This document shows, piece by piece, positions 31,125-37,534 of a DNA stretch of 37,534 nucleotides (position 1 is its first letter; every line of letters begins with the position of its first letter). Where the stretch lies: the NCBI GenBank assembly GCA_964583765.1, contig CAZOWW010000051.1, forward strand, positions 1 to 37,534. The letters run 5' to 3'. A program made the translations under genes and the position numbers. Origin of the DNA: CAZOWW01 sp964583765 (GTDB lineage Bacteria > Actinomycetota > Actinomycetes > Actinomycetales > Kineosporiaceae). The notes under the pieces are model-generated. The model ran no database searches. It saw only the letters and a list, made by a program, of their open reading frames with translations, and was not told the origin of the DNA.

Positions 31125-33469
31125 TGCTCACTTCCTTGTACAAGGATGGAGATCGGGGCTTGGGTGAGCCCCGCGTCTTGTCGCACCACCAACTTCCCGG
31201 CACCGGCGGCGAGAAGCTCGGCGGCGAGACCCGCGCCCAGGATCTGGGCCTGTGCCGTCCACGGTTCCGACCCCAGGAGTGCGGAGGCGGAGTGGCGCAG
31301 CACCGGGTGGCCGTCCACGGAGGCAACGACTGCGTGCAGGACCAGTGAGGTGCCCTCGGCACCTTCCACCAGTTCCGCATGTGCCCCCAGGGGCGCTGAG
31401 CAGCCGGCCTCCAGGGCTGCCAGCAGGGCACGTTCGGCCGTGACGGCCGTGCGGGTGGCCGGGTCGTCGACCGCGGCCAGTCGCGCCAGGACGGCTTCGT
31501 CGCCGTCCCGACATTCGAGGGCCAGCGCACCCTGACCGGGCGCCGGCATCATGCGGGCAGGATCCAGGACCTCGGTGGCCTCGTCGGCCCGACCCAGCCG
31601 GATCAGCCCGGCATGGGCCACCACCACGGCGTCGAGCCGGCCATCCGCGACCAGGCGCAGGCGGGTGTCGACATTGCCGCGGATGCCCACGACCTCCAAC
31701 GAGGGATCCAGCGCCCGCAGCAGGGCGGCCCGCCGGGGCGAACCGGTACCCACCCGCGATCCCGGCGGCAGGTCGGCCAGGCACAGCCCGTCCCGGGCGA
31801 CCAGCGCGTCGCGCGGGTCCTCGCGGGCCGGCACCGCCGCCACGACCAGCCCCGGGTACGGGGTGGTCGGCAGGTCCTTGAGCGAGTGCACGGCCAGATC
31901 CAGTTCGGAGCCGCGGTCCAGGAGCGCCTCGCGGACCGCGGCGACGAAGACCCCGCGCCCGCCCATCGTGGCCAGGGGCCGGCGGGAGACGTCACCGGCG
32001 GTGGTCACCTCGACCAGTTCCACCCCCACGCCGTCCCGGGCGGCGATCCGCTCGCCGATCGCACGGGCCTGGGCCAGGGCCAGCCGGCTGCCCCGGGTGG
32101 CGACACGCAGGTTCACCGGCCGGTAGCGCGGGGTGCGCACGGCCTCGTTCTCCCGGACAACGCCGATCACCGCGGTTCCTCTCAGTTCGGCGCCGAGCGC
32201 CTCGGGGTGGTCCGCGGGCAGGTCGAAAAGATCACGCAGGGCCTGGGCGTACGAGCCGTTCGGCGCCGCCCCGGCCAGCTCCTTCACCCGCACGGTCGGG
32301 GTGTGGAGCAGCTTGTCCACGACCCGGTGCACGGTCTGGGCCACCTCGGTGCGCACCCGCTCGTCGACCGTGCCCAGCCTCGCCTCCAGGCGGGCGAGCT
32401 CGGCGCTCACCACGGCCTCGGCACGGCTGCGCAGGGCCACCACGGTGGGTGCGACCAGGGCCGCCCGCCGACCGGCCAGGAACGCGGTGACCTCTTCGGC
32501 GATGACGGCACGCACGCCGGCGAGATCCACCGCGGCCGGGTCCTGCGCGAGGTGGGCACCCAGGGAGGCCAGGTCCTCGACCACGATCCCGGAGAGCCCG
32601 GCGACCTCGGCGGCCACGTCGCGGGGTAGGGCGAGGTCGAGGTACACCTGCGCGGCCCCGCCACGGGCCTGCCAGGCCGCCCGCGCCCAGGCCAGCTCGA
32701 CCACCGGGCGGGGCGCGCCGGTGCAGGAGAGCACCAGATCGGCATCGGCCAGGGCCGAGGCGAACGAGTCGAAGGGCACGGTGGTGCCGCCCACGGAGGC
32801 GGCCAGGCGCTCGGCCCGTTCGGGGGTGCGGTTCGTCACGCGCACCGAGGCCACGCCCGCCTTGGCGAGACCGGCCACGGCGAGGGCGCTCATCGCACCG
32901 GCACCGACCACCAGGGCGTCCACGGTCTCCAGGGATCCCAGGACCTCCACCGCCCGTGCCAGGCCGGCGTCCATCAGGGAGTGCCCGGCGTGGTCGAGAT
33001 CGGTCTCGGAGTGCACCCGCTTGCCCACGTGCAGCGCGTGCCGGAGCAGCAGTCCCAGCGGACCCCCGGGCGTGATGCTCTCCTGGGCCGTCGCCAGCGA
33101 CGTGCGCACCTGGCCGAGGATCTGCCGCTCCCCCAGCGCCATCGACTCCAGGCCGCAGGCCACGGAGAACAGGTGCGCGACCGCCGCCTCCTCGTAGTGC
33201 ACCACGAGGTGAGCGGTCAGCTCGTCCCGGGGAACACCGGTGGCCCGGGCGAGTTCGCGCGTGATCTCGGCGACCGCGCCGTGGAAGGTGGCGACCTCGG
33301 CGTAGACCTCCAGCCGGTTGCAGGTGGCTAGGACCGCGGCCTCGGCCACGTGCGCGCAGGCGACCAGGGCTCGGTCCAGGTCGGCGATCTCGGCCGGACC
33401 CAGCGCGACCGCCTCCAGCACCGGCAGCGGGGCACTGCGGTGGGACAGTCCGATCACCAGGACGCTCAT
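31121..33469 (-). CDS. hemA-hemC: Glutamyl-tRNA reductase fused in frame to hydroxymethylbilane synthase
   Basis: One uninterrupted 782-codon frame carries two heme enzymes. HemA part (1 to about 416): VIGLSHRSAPLPVLEAVAL, catalytic C50 in LATCNRLEVY, CGLESMALGERQILGQV (105-121), NADPH-binding VVGAGAMS (187-194) and the C-terminal dimerisation helices. A linker of about 35 residues (417-452, starting LPADHPEALGAELRGT) joins it to HemC (453-782): NLRVATRGSRLALAQA, HSLKDLPT (528-535), GTGSPRRAALL, GIRGNVDTRL, PAPGQGALALE and the dipyrromethane-bearing C690 in EAGCSAPLGAH. In most actinobacteria these are two genes. A GTG at 32140 (residue 444), 7 nt after GGGAGAA, could also start a free HemC. 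The ATG at 33469 overlaps rex (ATGA); the end overlaps cobA-hemD (GTGA). Confidence 0.93.
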   Translation of the reverse strand: MSVLVIGLSHRSAPLPVLEAVALGPAEIADLDRALVACAHVAEAAVLATCNRLEVYAEVATFHGAVAEITRELARATGVPRDELTAHLVVHYEEAAVAHLFSVACGLESMALGERQILGQVRTSLATAQESITPGGPLGLLLRHALHVGKRVHSETDLDHAGHSLMDAGLARAVEVLGSLETVDALVVGAGAMSALAVAGLAKAGVASVRVTNRTPERAERLAASVGGTTVPFDSFASALADADLVLSCTGAPRPVVELAWARAAWQARGGAAQVYLDLALPRDVAAEVAGLSGIVVEDLASLGAHLAQDPAAVDLAGVRAVIAEEVTAFLAGRRAALVAPTVVALRSRAEAVVSAELARLEARLGTVDERVRTEVAQTVHRVVDKLLHTPTVRVKELAGAAPNGSYAQALRDLFDLPADHPEALGAELRGTAVIGVVRENEAVRTPRYRPVNLRVATRGSRLALAQARAIGERIAARDGVGVELVEVTTAGDVSRRPLATMGGRGVFVAAVREALLDRGSELDLAVHSLKDLPTTPYPGLVVAAVPAREDPRDALVARDGLCLADLPPGSRVGTGSPRRAALLRALDPSLEVVGIRGNVDTRLRLVADGRLDAVVVAHAGLIRLGRADEATEVLDPARMMPAPGQGALALECRDGDEAVLARLAAVDDPATRTAVTAERALLAALEAGCSAPLGAHAELVEGAEGTSLVLHAVVASVDGHPVLRHSASALLGSEPWTAQAQILGAGLAAELLAAGAGKLVVRQDAGLTQAPISILVQGSEQ
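32138..32154 (-). promoter_or_regulatory. Possible internal ribosome-binding site and GTG start for separate HemC
   Basis: On the minus strand GGGAGAA (32154-32148) precedes GTG (32140-32138) by 7 nt inside the HemA-HemC linker. Initiation here would give HemC starting VRTPRYRPVNLRVATRG, a normal HemC N-terminus. Confidence 0.4.
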
Positions 33470-34179
33470 CGGGAGGCCACCTCCCGCTCCTCGTCGGCGG
33501 CATCGGTGACTGCGCGCCGCTGCTCGTGGAAGGCGAGGATCTGCAGCTCGGTCGACAGGTCAACCTTGCGCACCATCACGCTGTCGGGCACGGCCAGCAC
33601 GCAGGGCGCGAAGTTCAGCACGCTGCCCACGCCGGCGGCGACGAGCCGGTCGCAGACCTGCTGTGCGACCTCCGCGGGGGTGGCGACGACGCCGATCTGG
33701 GCGACCTCGGCATGGACGACGTCCTCGAGTTCGGCCACCGGGCGGACGGTCAGGCCGGCCACGGACTGGCCGATCACGGCCGGGTCGGCGTCCAGCAGAC
33801 CGACCACCGTGAACCCGCGGGAGGCGAATCCGCCGTAGTTGGCGAGCGCGTGCCCGAGGTTGCCGACACCGACGATCACCACCCGCCAGTCCTGGGTCAG
33901 GCCCAACACCCGGGAGATGTGGTAGACGAGGTAGTCCACCTCGTAGCCCACGCCCCGGACCCCGTACGAACCGAGATGCGAGAGGTCCTTGCGGAGCTTG
34001 GCCGATCCGACCCCGACCGCGGCGGCGAGATCCTCGGATGACACTGTGTGTACCTGGGCCTCGGCGAGATTCGACAATGCACGCAGGTACACCGGAAGCC
34101 GTGCGACTGTGGCATCGGGTATACCAAGACGCAACGGCTGCGCCCGTCGGTCGTGCCGATCGGGTCGGGGCGTGGTCAC
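33466..34179 (-). CDS. rex: Redox-sensing transcriptional repressor Rex
   Basis: Repressor that leaves DNA when NADH/NAD+ rises, controlling respiratory genes. 237 residues from a GTG at 34179 (VTTPRPDRHDRRA); the frame is open to 34353 but that part overlaps the glutaredoxin gene. N-terminal winged helix (IPDATVARLPVYLRALSNLA, then VSSEDLAAAVGVGSAKLRKD, LSHLGSYGVRGVGYEV), then a Rossmann domain with VVIVGVGNLGHALANY (GxGxxG 104-109), FTVVGLLDADPAVIG and IGVVATPAEVAQQV; the C-terminal swapped helix contains LQILAFHEQRR. Stop overlaps the hemA-hemC start. A Rex-box-like sequence lies about 55 bp upstream, suggesting autoregulation of the rex-hem operon. Confidence 0.95.
   Translation of the reverse strand: MTTPRPDRHDRRAQPLRLGIPDATVARLPVYLRALSNLAEAQVHTVSSEDLAAAVGVGSAKLRKDLSHLGSYGVRGVGYEVDYLVYHISRVLGLTQDWRVVIVGVGNLGHALANYGGFASRGFTVVGLLDADPAVIGQSVAGLTVRPVAELEDVVHAEVAQIGVVATPAEVAQQVCDRLVAAGVGSVLNFAPCVLAVPDSVMVRKVDLSTELQILAFHEQRRAVTDAADEEREVASR
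33470..33486 (-). promoter_or_regulatory. Hairpin masking the hemA-hemC ribosome-binding site at the end of rex
   Basis: Perfect 7-bp stem CGGGAGG-tgg-CCTCCCG on the transcript, ending one base before the hemA ATG (33469). The Shine-Dalgarno GGGAGG (33485-33480) is paired with CCTCCC, so initiation should need ribosomes finishing rex to open it. Confidence 0.5.
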
Positions 34180-34232
34180 AGCGTCGCCGGTCTCCTGCGG
34201 GGGCCTGGGGGTTCGTCGACCAGAGTAGGCAC

Positions 34233-34250
34233 AGGTGCACGTGCGCACAA
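34233..34250 (-). promoter_or_regulatory. Candidate Rex operator upstream of rex
   Basis: Minus strand TTGTGCGCACGTGCACCT resembles the Rex box TTGTGAA-N4-TTCACAA: left half TTGTGC good, right half TGCAC good, outer right bases differ. A -35-like TTGACT (34256-34251) overlaps its upstream edge. Located between the end of grx and the rex start. Confidence 0.4.
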
Positions 34251-34252
34251 AG

Positions 34253-34513
34253 TCAAGGGCGCCGCAACCAGGTCCGGCGCCCCGCGAGGGCTGCCCGTAG
34301 TCGGCCGGCGTCCACCCGCCCGAAATCATGCTGTCTACCATCAACCAGGACAACGGGGATCATCTCGCCGTATCGGGCGTGGAGTGCTGGGTCGTCCAGG
34401 ATCGAGAGCTCCTGCCATGCGACACCGACCTCGGACGCGACCTGCGCGACGACTTCCCGGGCGGCCTCGCACAGGTGGCAGCCAGGCTTGCCGATGAGCG
34501 TGATTCTGGACAC
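34253..34513 (-). CDS. Glutaredoxin-family protein
   Basis: 86 residues, GTG start at 34513. Short thioredoxin fold: ITLIGKPGCHLCEAAREVVA with active-site CHLC (C12-C15), WQELSILDDP, the cis-Pro segment YGEMIPVVLVDG and a final helix DAGRLRAAL. This is the small DUF836-like/YruB-like glutaredoxin type found beside serB1 and hemA in actinobacteria, including Mycobacterium. Partner unknown. Divergent from the HAD phosphatase (98 bp). Confidence 0.88.
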   Translation of the reverse strand: MSRITLIGKPGCHLCEAAREVVAQVASEVGVAWQELSILDDPALHARYGEMIPVVLVDGRQHDFGRVDAGRLRAALAGRRTWLRRP

Positions 34514-34599
34514 GTTTCCAGACTAGGGTCGCTCCCCGCTCGGCCGCGCGCCAACGCGCCCGGCCTCATTTGATCACAATGAGTGAGCGGTGAAGTGAC

Positions 34600-34605
34600 T
34601 AGAGT
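34600..34605 (+). promoter_or_regulatory. -10 box of a probable leaderless transcript for the HAD phosphatase gene
   Basis: TAGAGT (TANNNT) lies exactly 6 nt before the ATG at 34612 and no Shine-Dalgarno is present, the usual layout of leaderless genes in actinobacteria. A near-palindrome around TGATCA (34571-34576) lies upstream. Confidence 0.5.
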
Positions 34606-34611
34606 GGCGAC

Positions 34612-35481
34612 ATGCCCTCCGGCAGCGACCTGGATCCCCAGGAGGCCAGTGCCACGGCCACGGAGGCCGGCGCGCCGGTGCCCCCGCTCCGAGCGGCGGC
34701 CTTCTTCGACGTCGACAACACGATCATGCGTGGGGCATCGCTGTTCCACCTCGCGCGCGGCCTCTACCGGCGCCGGTTCTTCACCGCGCGGGACATCCTC
34801 AGGTTCGCCCGGCACCATCTGCGGTTCCGGTGGCTGGGCGAGAATCTCGACCATCTGGCCCACGTGCGTGAGCTCGCCCTCGGCTTCGTGGCCGGCCATT
34901 CCGTGAGCGAGCTCACGCGGGTCGGGGAAGAGGTCTTCGACGAACTGATGGCCCGCAAGATCTGGCCGGGCACGCGATCCCTGGCCCGGGCACACATGGC
35001 CGCAGGCGAACCGGTCTGGCTCGTCACGGCCACCCCGGTCGAGGTGGCCGAGGTGATCGCCCGCAAGCTGGGACTCGCCGGGGCGCTGGGATCGGTGGCC
35101 GAGCGCGTGGACGGCATCTACACCGGGCGGCTGACCGGACCGGCGCTGCACGGCGAGGCCAAGGCCCGAGCCGTGCGCGAGCTGGCCGAACGGGAGGGCC
35201 TCGACCTGGCACGATGCGCGGCCTACAGCGACTCCGCGCACGACATCCCCCTCCTGGAACTGGTGGGCCACCCGTGCGCGGTCAACCCCGACCGTCGCCT
35301 GCGCGCGCTCGCCGAGTCCCGCGGTTGGATCGTCCGGGACTTCCGCACCGGACGGCGCGCGTTCGGGATCGGCCTGCGGGCGGCCGCCTCCACCGGCGCC
35401 GGTGCGACCGCGGCGACCGTGGCCGTCGCCGCGGTCCGGCGCTGCCACCGTCCACGACGGCGGGGGTCGTCAACCCGGTGA
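34612..35481 (+). CDS. HAD-IB family phosphatase (SerB1-like)
   Basis: 289 residues. HAD motif I FFDVDNTIMRGAS (nucleophile Asp in DVDNT), helical cap (YRRRFFTARDILRFARHHLR), motif II WLVTATPVEVAEVIARKLG, motif III Lys in LHGEAKARAV, motif IV AAYSDSAHDIPLLELVGHP and VNPDRRLRALAESRGW. HAD-IB proteins of this type are annotated as phosphoserine phosphatases but many act on other phosphates. The C-terminus has an Ala-rich hydrophobic stretch (GIGLRAAASTGAGATAATVA) and an RRCHRPRRR tail, as in membrane-associated homologues. In Mycobacterium serB1 also sits beside glutaredoxin and hemA. Its stop lies inside a tandem repeat. Confidence 0.9.
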   Translation: MPSGSDLDPQEASATATEAGAPVPPLRAAAFFDVDNTIMRGASLFHLARGLYRRRFFTARDILRFARHHLRFRWLGENLDHLAHVRELALGFVAGHSVSELTRVGEEVFDELMARKIWPGTRSLARAHMAAGEPVWLVTATPVEVAEVIARKLGLAGALGSVAERVDGIYTGRLTGPALHGEAKARAVRELAEREGLDLARCAAYSDSAHDIPLLELVGHPCAVNPDRRLRALAESRGWIVRDFRTGRRAFGIGLRAAASTGAGATAATVAVAAVRRCHRPRRRGSSTR

Positions 35482-35535
35482 TCCCGCAGGAGAACCCGGT
35501 GATCCCGCAGGAGAACCGGTGCCGCCTCAGGAGAA
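35474..35535. repeat. Three-unit 21-bp tandem array joining two convergent stop codons
   Basis: Units at 35474-35494 and 35495-35515 are identical (CCCGGTGATCCCGCAGGAGA plus A); a 20-bp diverged unit covers 35516-35535. The first unit contains the stop of the HAD gene (35479-35481), the third the stop of the acyltransferase gene (35527-35529). The spacer consists of nothing else. Confidence 0.92.
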
Positions 35536-36735
35536 CATCGCCCGGCGGCGCAGGAGCAGCTCGTAGAGGGTTTCCTGGATCGTGCGGCGTACGCGATCGC
35601 TCAGTTCGAAGACGAGGTGCGGGTCGTCCGCGGCACTCTCCGGGTGCTCGGAGAGGTCCACGGGCGCGCCGAACTCGATCAGCCACTTGCTGGGCAGCGG
35701 CACCAGCCCCAGGACTCCGAGCAACGGCCAGGTCGGGGTGATCGGCAGGTACGGCAGGCCGAGACGCCGTGCGATCCCCGGCAGGTCGCCGACGATCGGG
35801 TAGATCTCCTCGGAACCGATCACCGAGCAGGGCACGATCGGGACGCGGGTGCGCAAGGCGGTGGCGACGAACCCGCCCCGGCCGAACCGCTGCAGCTTGT
35901 AGCGCTCCCGGAACGGCTTGCCGATGCCCCTGAAGCCCTCCGGCCAGACGCCCACCACCTCACCCGAGGTGAGCAGCCGCTCGGCGACCGCGCTCCGCGC
36001 CGACGTGGCGCCGGACCGCCGGGCCCATTCCCCGAGCATCGGCGTCTCGAAGACGAGATCGGCCGCGAGCATGCGCAGGAAGCGGTGGGCCGGGTGCTCG
36101 TCGTGCACCGCCACCTGGAGCATCAACGCGTCGAGCGGGATCGTGCCCGCGTGGTTGGACACCACGAGCGCCCCGCCCTCGACGGGCAGGTTCTCGATCC
36201 CTCGCACCTCCACGCGGAACCAGGAGCGGTAGAGCGGGCGCAGGAGGGGCAGGGTCACGGACTCGACGAACTCGCGGTCGAACCCGAACTCGTCGTCCCC
36301 GCGTTCCCCGGACAGGCGGCGCTCGGCCAGGTCGGCCACCGCATCGAGCCGGCGCTCCACCGCCGCGAGCAGTTGCCCGAAGGACGACGTCAGGACCGAG
36401 ACCGCCGGCCCGAACTCGGTGCCGAAATCGGTCCCGGTGCCGAAGTCTGTCTCGGTCTCTGTGTCGACATCGGTCCCGAGCTCGGGACCGAGGTCAGCCT
36501 CGGTGGCGCGGTCCTCCGTCCCGAGGTCGGGCTCGGGTTCGGGCTCGAAGTCGGTCCCGGTCCGGGCGGGCGTCTCCGCCCGGGTCTCGTTCCTCGGCCC
36601 GGGGAGGAACGCACCAGCCGACGCGGAAGATCCGTGCCGGGCCTGGGGCGCCCGCGAGGAGCGTTCACCAGGTTCGCCAGGTTCGCCACGGAACGGTCGG
36701 CCGCCCTCGATCGGGATCACCTCGGGGGCGCTCAT
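35527..36735 (-). CDS. PlsC-type lysophospholipid acyltransferase with long acidic N-terminus
   Basis: Probable membrane-associated glycerophospholipid or diacylglycerol acyltransferase. 402 residues. Residues 1-112 are disordered and include an acidic repeat (60-110: GTDF, EPEPEPDL, DTETETDFGTGTDFGTEF). The acyltransferase core covers about 165-390: VSNHAGTIPLDALML, where His195 and Asp202 are six residues apart instead of the usual four (an HxGxxPxD variant like that of DGAT/TMEM68-type proteins), GVWPEGFRGIGK (substrate-binding EGxR-like motif), and VPIVPCSVIGSEEIYP. In Mycobacterium a similar protein follows the bS22 and galE2 genes; here it follows bS22 directly. No transmembrane segment is obvious. 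Confidence 0.9.
   Translation of the reverse strand: MSAPEVIPIEGGRPFRGEPGEPGERSSRAPQARHGSSASAGAFLPGPRNETRAETPARTGTDFEPEPEPDLGTEDRATEADLGPELGTDVDTETETDFGTGTDFGTEFGPAVSVLTSSFGQLLAAVERRLDAVADLAERRLSGERGDDEFGFDREFVESVTLPLLRPLYRSWFRVEVRGIENLPVEGGALVVSNHAGTIPLDALMLQVAVHDEHPAHRFLRMLAADLVFETPMLGEWARRSGATSARSAVAERLLTSGEVVGVWPEGFRGIGKPFRERYKLQRFGRGGFVATALRTRVPIVPCSVIGSEEIYPIVGDLPGIARRLGLPYLPITPTWPLLGVLGLVPLPSKWLIEFGAPVDLSEHPESAADDPHLVFELSDRVRRTIQETLYELLLRRRAMFS
36406..36558 (-). repeat. Acidic-protein minisatellite (GGGACCGAxTTC-like 12-bp units)
   Basis: Irregular 12- and 6-bp units on the minus strand, such as GGGACCGACTTC, GGGACCGATGTC, GGGACCGATTTC and GGCACCGAGTTC, encode the Glu/Asp/Thr-rich N-terminus of the acyltransferase. 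Confidence 0.75.
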
Positions 36736-36960
36736 CGGCGTCCGCCACAGGTCGAGCCGGCACCGGAGGTGCCGGCCAGCCGTCGCGGAACGAGCCGCCC
36801 GGGCACGACGACCACCCCGGACGTCACGGAGACGCCGGGGTGGGTTCGGAGGCCATGGGCAGGGGTCCCACCGAGGCCGCGCACGGTTCCGCAGGCCGGG
36901 CCGGGACGGCCCATGGCACCTCCTCGCGGAACCGGTACGACCGCAGCGGACCCGAGCGAC

Positions 36961-37059
36961 CTACTTCTTGTTGCGACGCTGGTGGCGCGTCTTGCGAAGC
37001 AGCTTGCGGTGCTTCTTCTTCGCCATCCTCTTGCGGCGCTTCTTGATTACGGAGCCCAT
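36961..37059 (-). CDS. Small ribosomal subunit protein bS22 (AURKAIP1/COX24-like)
   Basis: Very small basic gene of 33 codons: 32 residues, MGSVIKKRRKRMAKKKHR as the first 18, then KLLRKTRHQRRNKK. The sequence almost matches the 33-residue extra 30S protein seen in mycobacterial ribosomes (bS22) and its actinobacterial relatives. Start ATG at 37059 with GAGGAACC just upstream, stop TAG. The position next to the acyltransferase gene is also conserved in actinobacteria, where a small HTH gene normally lies just upstream. Confidence 0.93.
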   Translation of the reverse strand: MGSVIKKRRKRMAKKKHRKLLRKTRHQRRNKK

Positions 37060-37488
37060 GGTTCCTCGCAGTCGGTATACGGCACCACCCCGTCAGGGAC
37101 AGGCCGTGGAGAGCAGGCGGGTGGTGCGGGTTGCAGTCGGTACGTCGTGCCTTCACGCCGAGGCCGCGGTCGACTCATGGGCGGCCGAGCCGAGGGGGGC
37201 TGACTGCACGGTGCCGGGCGCGCGGGCGCCGGTTCCGTGGCAAGCCTACCGCCACCACGGGTCCGTCCCCGAAGCCCGACCCGCCCAGACGTCCCGAACC
37301 TGGACGAGCCACGGGAGTCCCGCCGTCTCACCGGGGCCTGCCGAGTGTCCTGGGCCCGACCGAGGAGACTCGGGAGCCTGATCGACGGGAAACGCCGGGT
37401 CCGATCGAGGAGGCCCGCTGGACCGGTCCGAGGAGCAGCCGGGGGCCGGCGAGAGGCGTCCGGGACGCGCCGAGGAGGCGTCGTCGGT
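37060..37488. other. Upstream region of bS22 with degenerate repeats
   Basis: 429 bp with no convincing gene. 37350-37482 carries about six degenerate units of 21-23 bp centred on CGAGGAG (plus strand) or CTCCTCG (minus strand). The rest up to bS22 must contain its promoter; a TATAC near 37075-37079 is a possible -10. Confidence 0.5.
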
Positions 37489-37534
37489 TCAGTCGAACCA
37501 GGGGCACGGTAAGTCGAACCAGGGGTCGAGTCCG
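37489..37534 (-). CDS. Possible last 14 codons of a minus-strand gene, cut by the window edge
   Basis: In one minus frame the end of the window reads GLDPWFDLPCPWFD and then TGA (37491-37489). The expected neighbour upstream of bS22 in actinobacteria is a small BldC/excisionase-like HTH protein, so this could be its C-terminus. Only 14 residues are visible, the last 11 being a 7-residue repeat (PWFDLPC, PWFD), so this is weak. Confidence 0.3.
   Translation of the reverse strand, partial: GLDPWFDLPCPWFD
37491..37525. repeat. 21-bp tandem duplication at the window end
   Basis: AGTCGAACCAGGGG at 37491-37504 and 37512-37525. If the partial gene above is real, its stop overlaps the first copy. 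Confidence 0.8.

Noticed and set aside
37488..37534. tRNA T-arm (GGTTCGA seen on the minus strand)
   Set aside because: The matching bases belong to a 21-bp tandem repeat and no acceptor or anticodon arm can be drawn in the visible sequence.

Overview
The window is very GC-rich chromosomal DNA from an actinobacterium. The evidence is the gene set (a 32-residue bS22-type ribosomal protein, DUF4229, DUF2510, a PLDc_N protein, a SigE-family ECF sigma factor, a CobA-HemD fusion), the frequent GTG starts, and candidate leaderless promoters. The order glutaredoxin-rex-hemA-hemC-hemD-hemB-hemL-phosphatase-resA-ccdA-resB-ccsB-menA-menE is the known actinobacterial tetrapyrrole / cytochrome c / menaquinone neighbourhood, also seen in Mycobacterium. 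I cannot name a genus. No transposase, integrase, phage gene, CRISPR array, tRNA or rRNA was seen. A run of ten N (13009-13018) marks an assembly gap.

Layout. 1-9.0 kb is accessory: the N-terminal part of a DHA2 drug exporter (-), an ATP-grasp enzyme (-), a cytosolic diguanylate cyclase with a LacI-type sensor (+), an LCP-like membrane protein without its catalytic domain and with an 11-residue repeat (+), an ECF sigma factor overlapping a membrane-protein gene (+), a DUF2510 membrane protein (+) and a PLDc_N protein (+). 9.0-13.0 kb holds a FolP2-type protein (-), an unnamed protein (-) and MenE (+). 13.1-19.2 kb holds a secreted RCC1-propeller protein (-), a P-loop kinase-like protein (+), DUF1015 (-), MenA (+) and DUF4229 (-). 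19.5-21.5 kb is a membrane GGDEF/EAL protein with both domains degenerate (+). 21.6-34.5 kb is a long minus-strand block: grx, rex, hemA-hemC fused in one reading frame, cobA-hemD, hemB, marR, hemL, phosphatase, resA, ccdA, resB, ccsB. Many of its junctions are 4-bp ATGA/GTGA overlaps. 34.6-37.5 kb has a SerB-like HAD phosphatase (+), a PlsC-type acyltransferase (-), bS22 (-) and the possible end of another minus-strand gene.

How the genes fit together. HemA and HemL make 5-aminolevulinate, HemB, HemC and HemD carry it to uroporphyrinogen III, and the CobA half of the HemD fusion opens the siroheme/B12 branch. ResA, CcdA, ResB and CcsB attach heme to c-type cytochromes (System II). MenA and MenE belong to menaquinone synthesis. 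Rex, an NADH/NAD+ sensor, heads the hem genes, so the block looks like a redox-controlled respiratory cofactor island.

The least expected signal is a recurring pattern of short tandem duplications (about 15-21 bp, once 45 bp) that include or start at stop codons. Clear or probable cases are at 10173, 16301, 16441, 21573, 22499, 24333, 35481 and 35527; weaker ones are at 21498 and 37489. One of these arrays is now translated as the N-terminus of ResB. The hemA-hemC fusion, with a possible internal start for HemC, is the second main point of interest.
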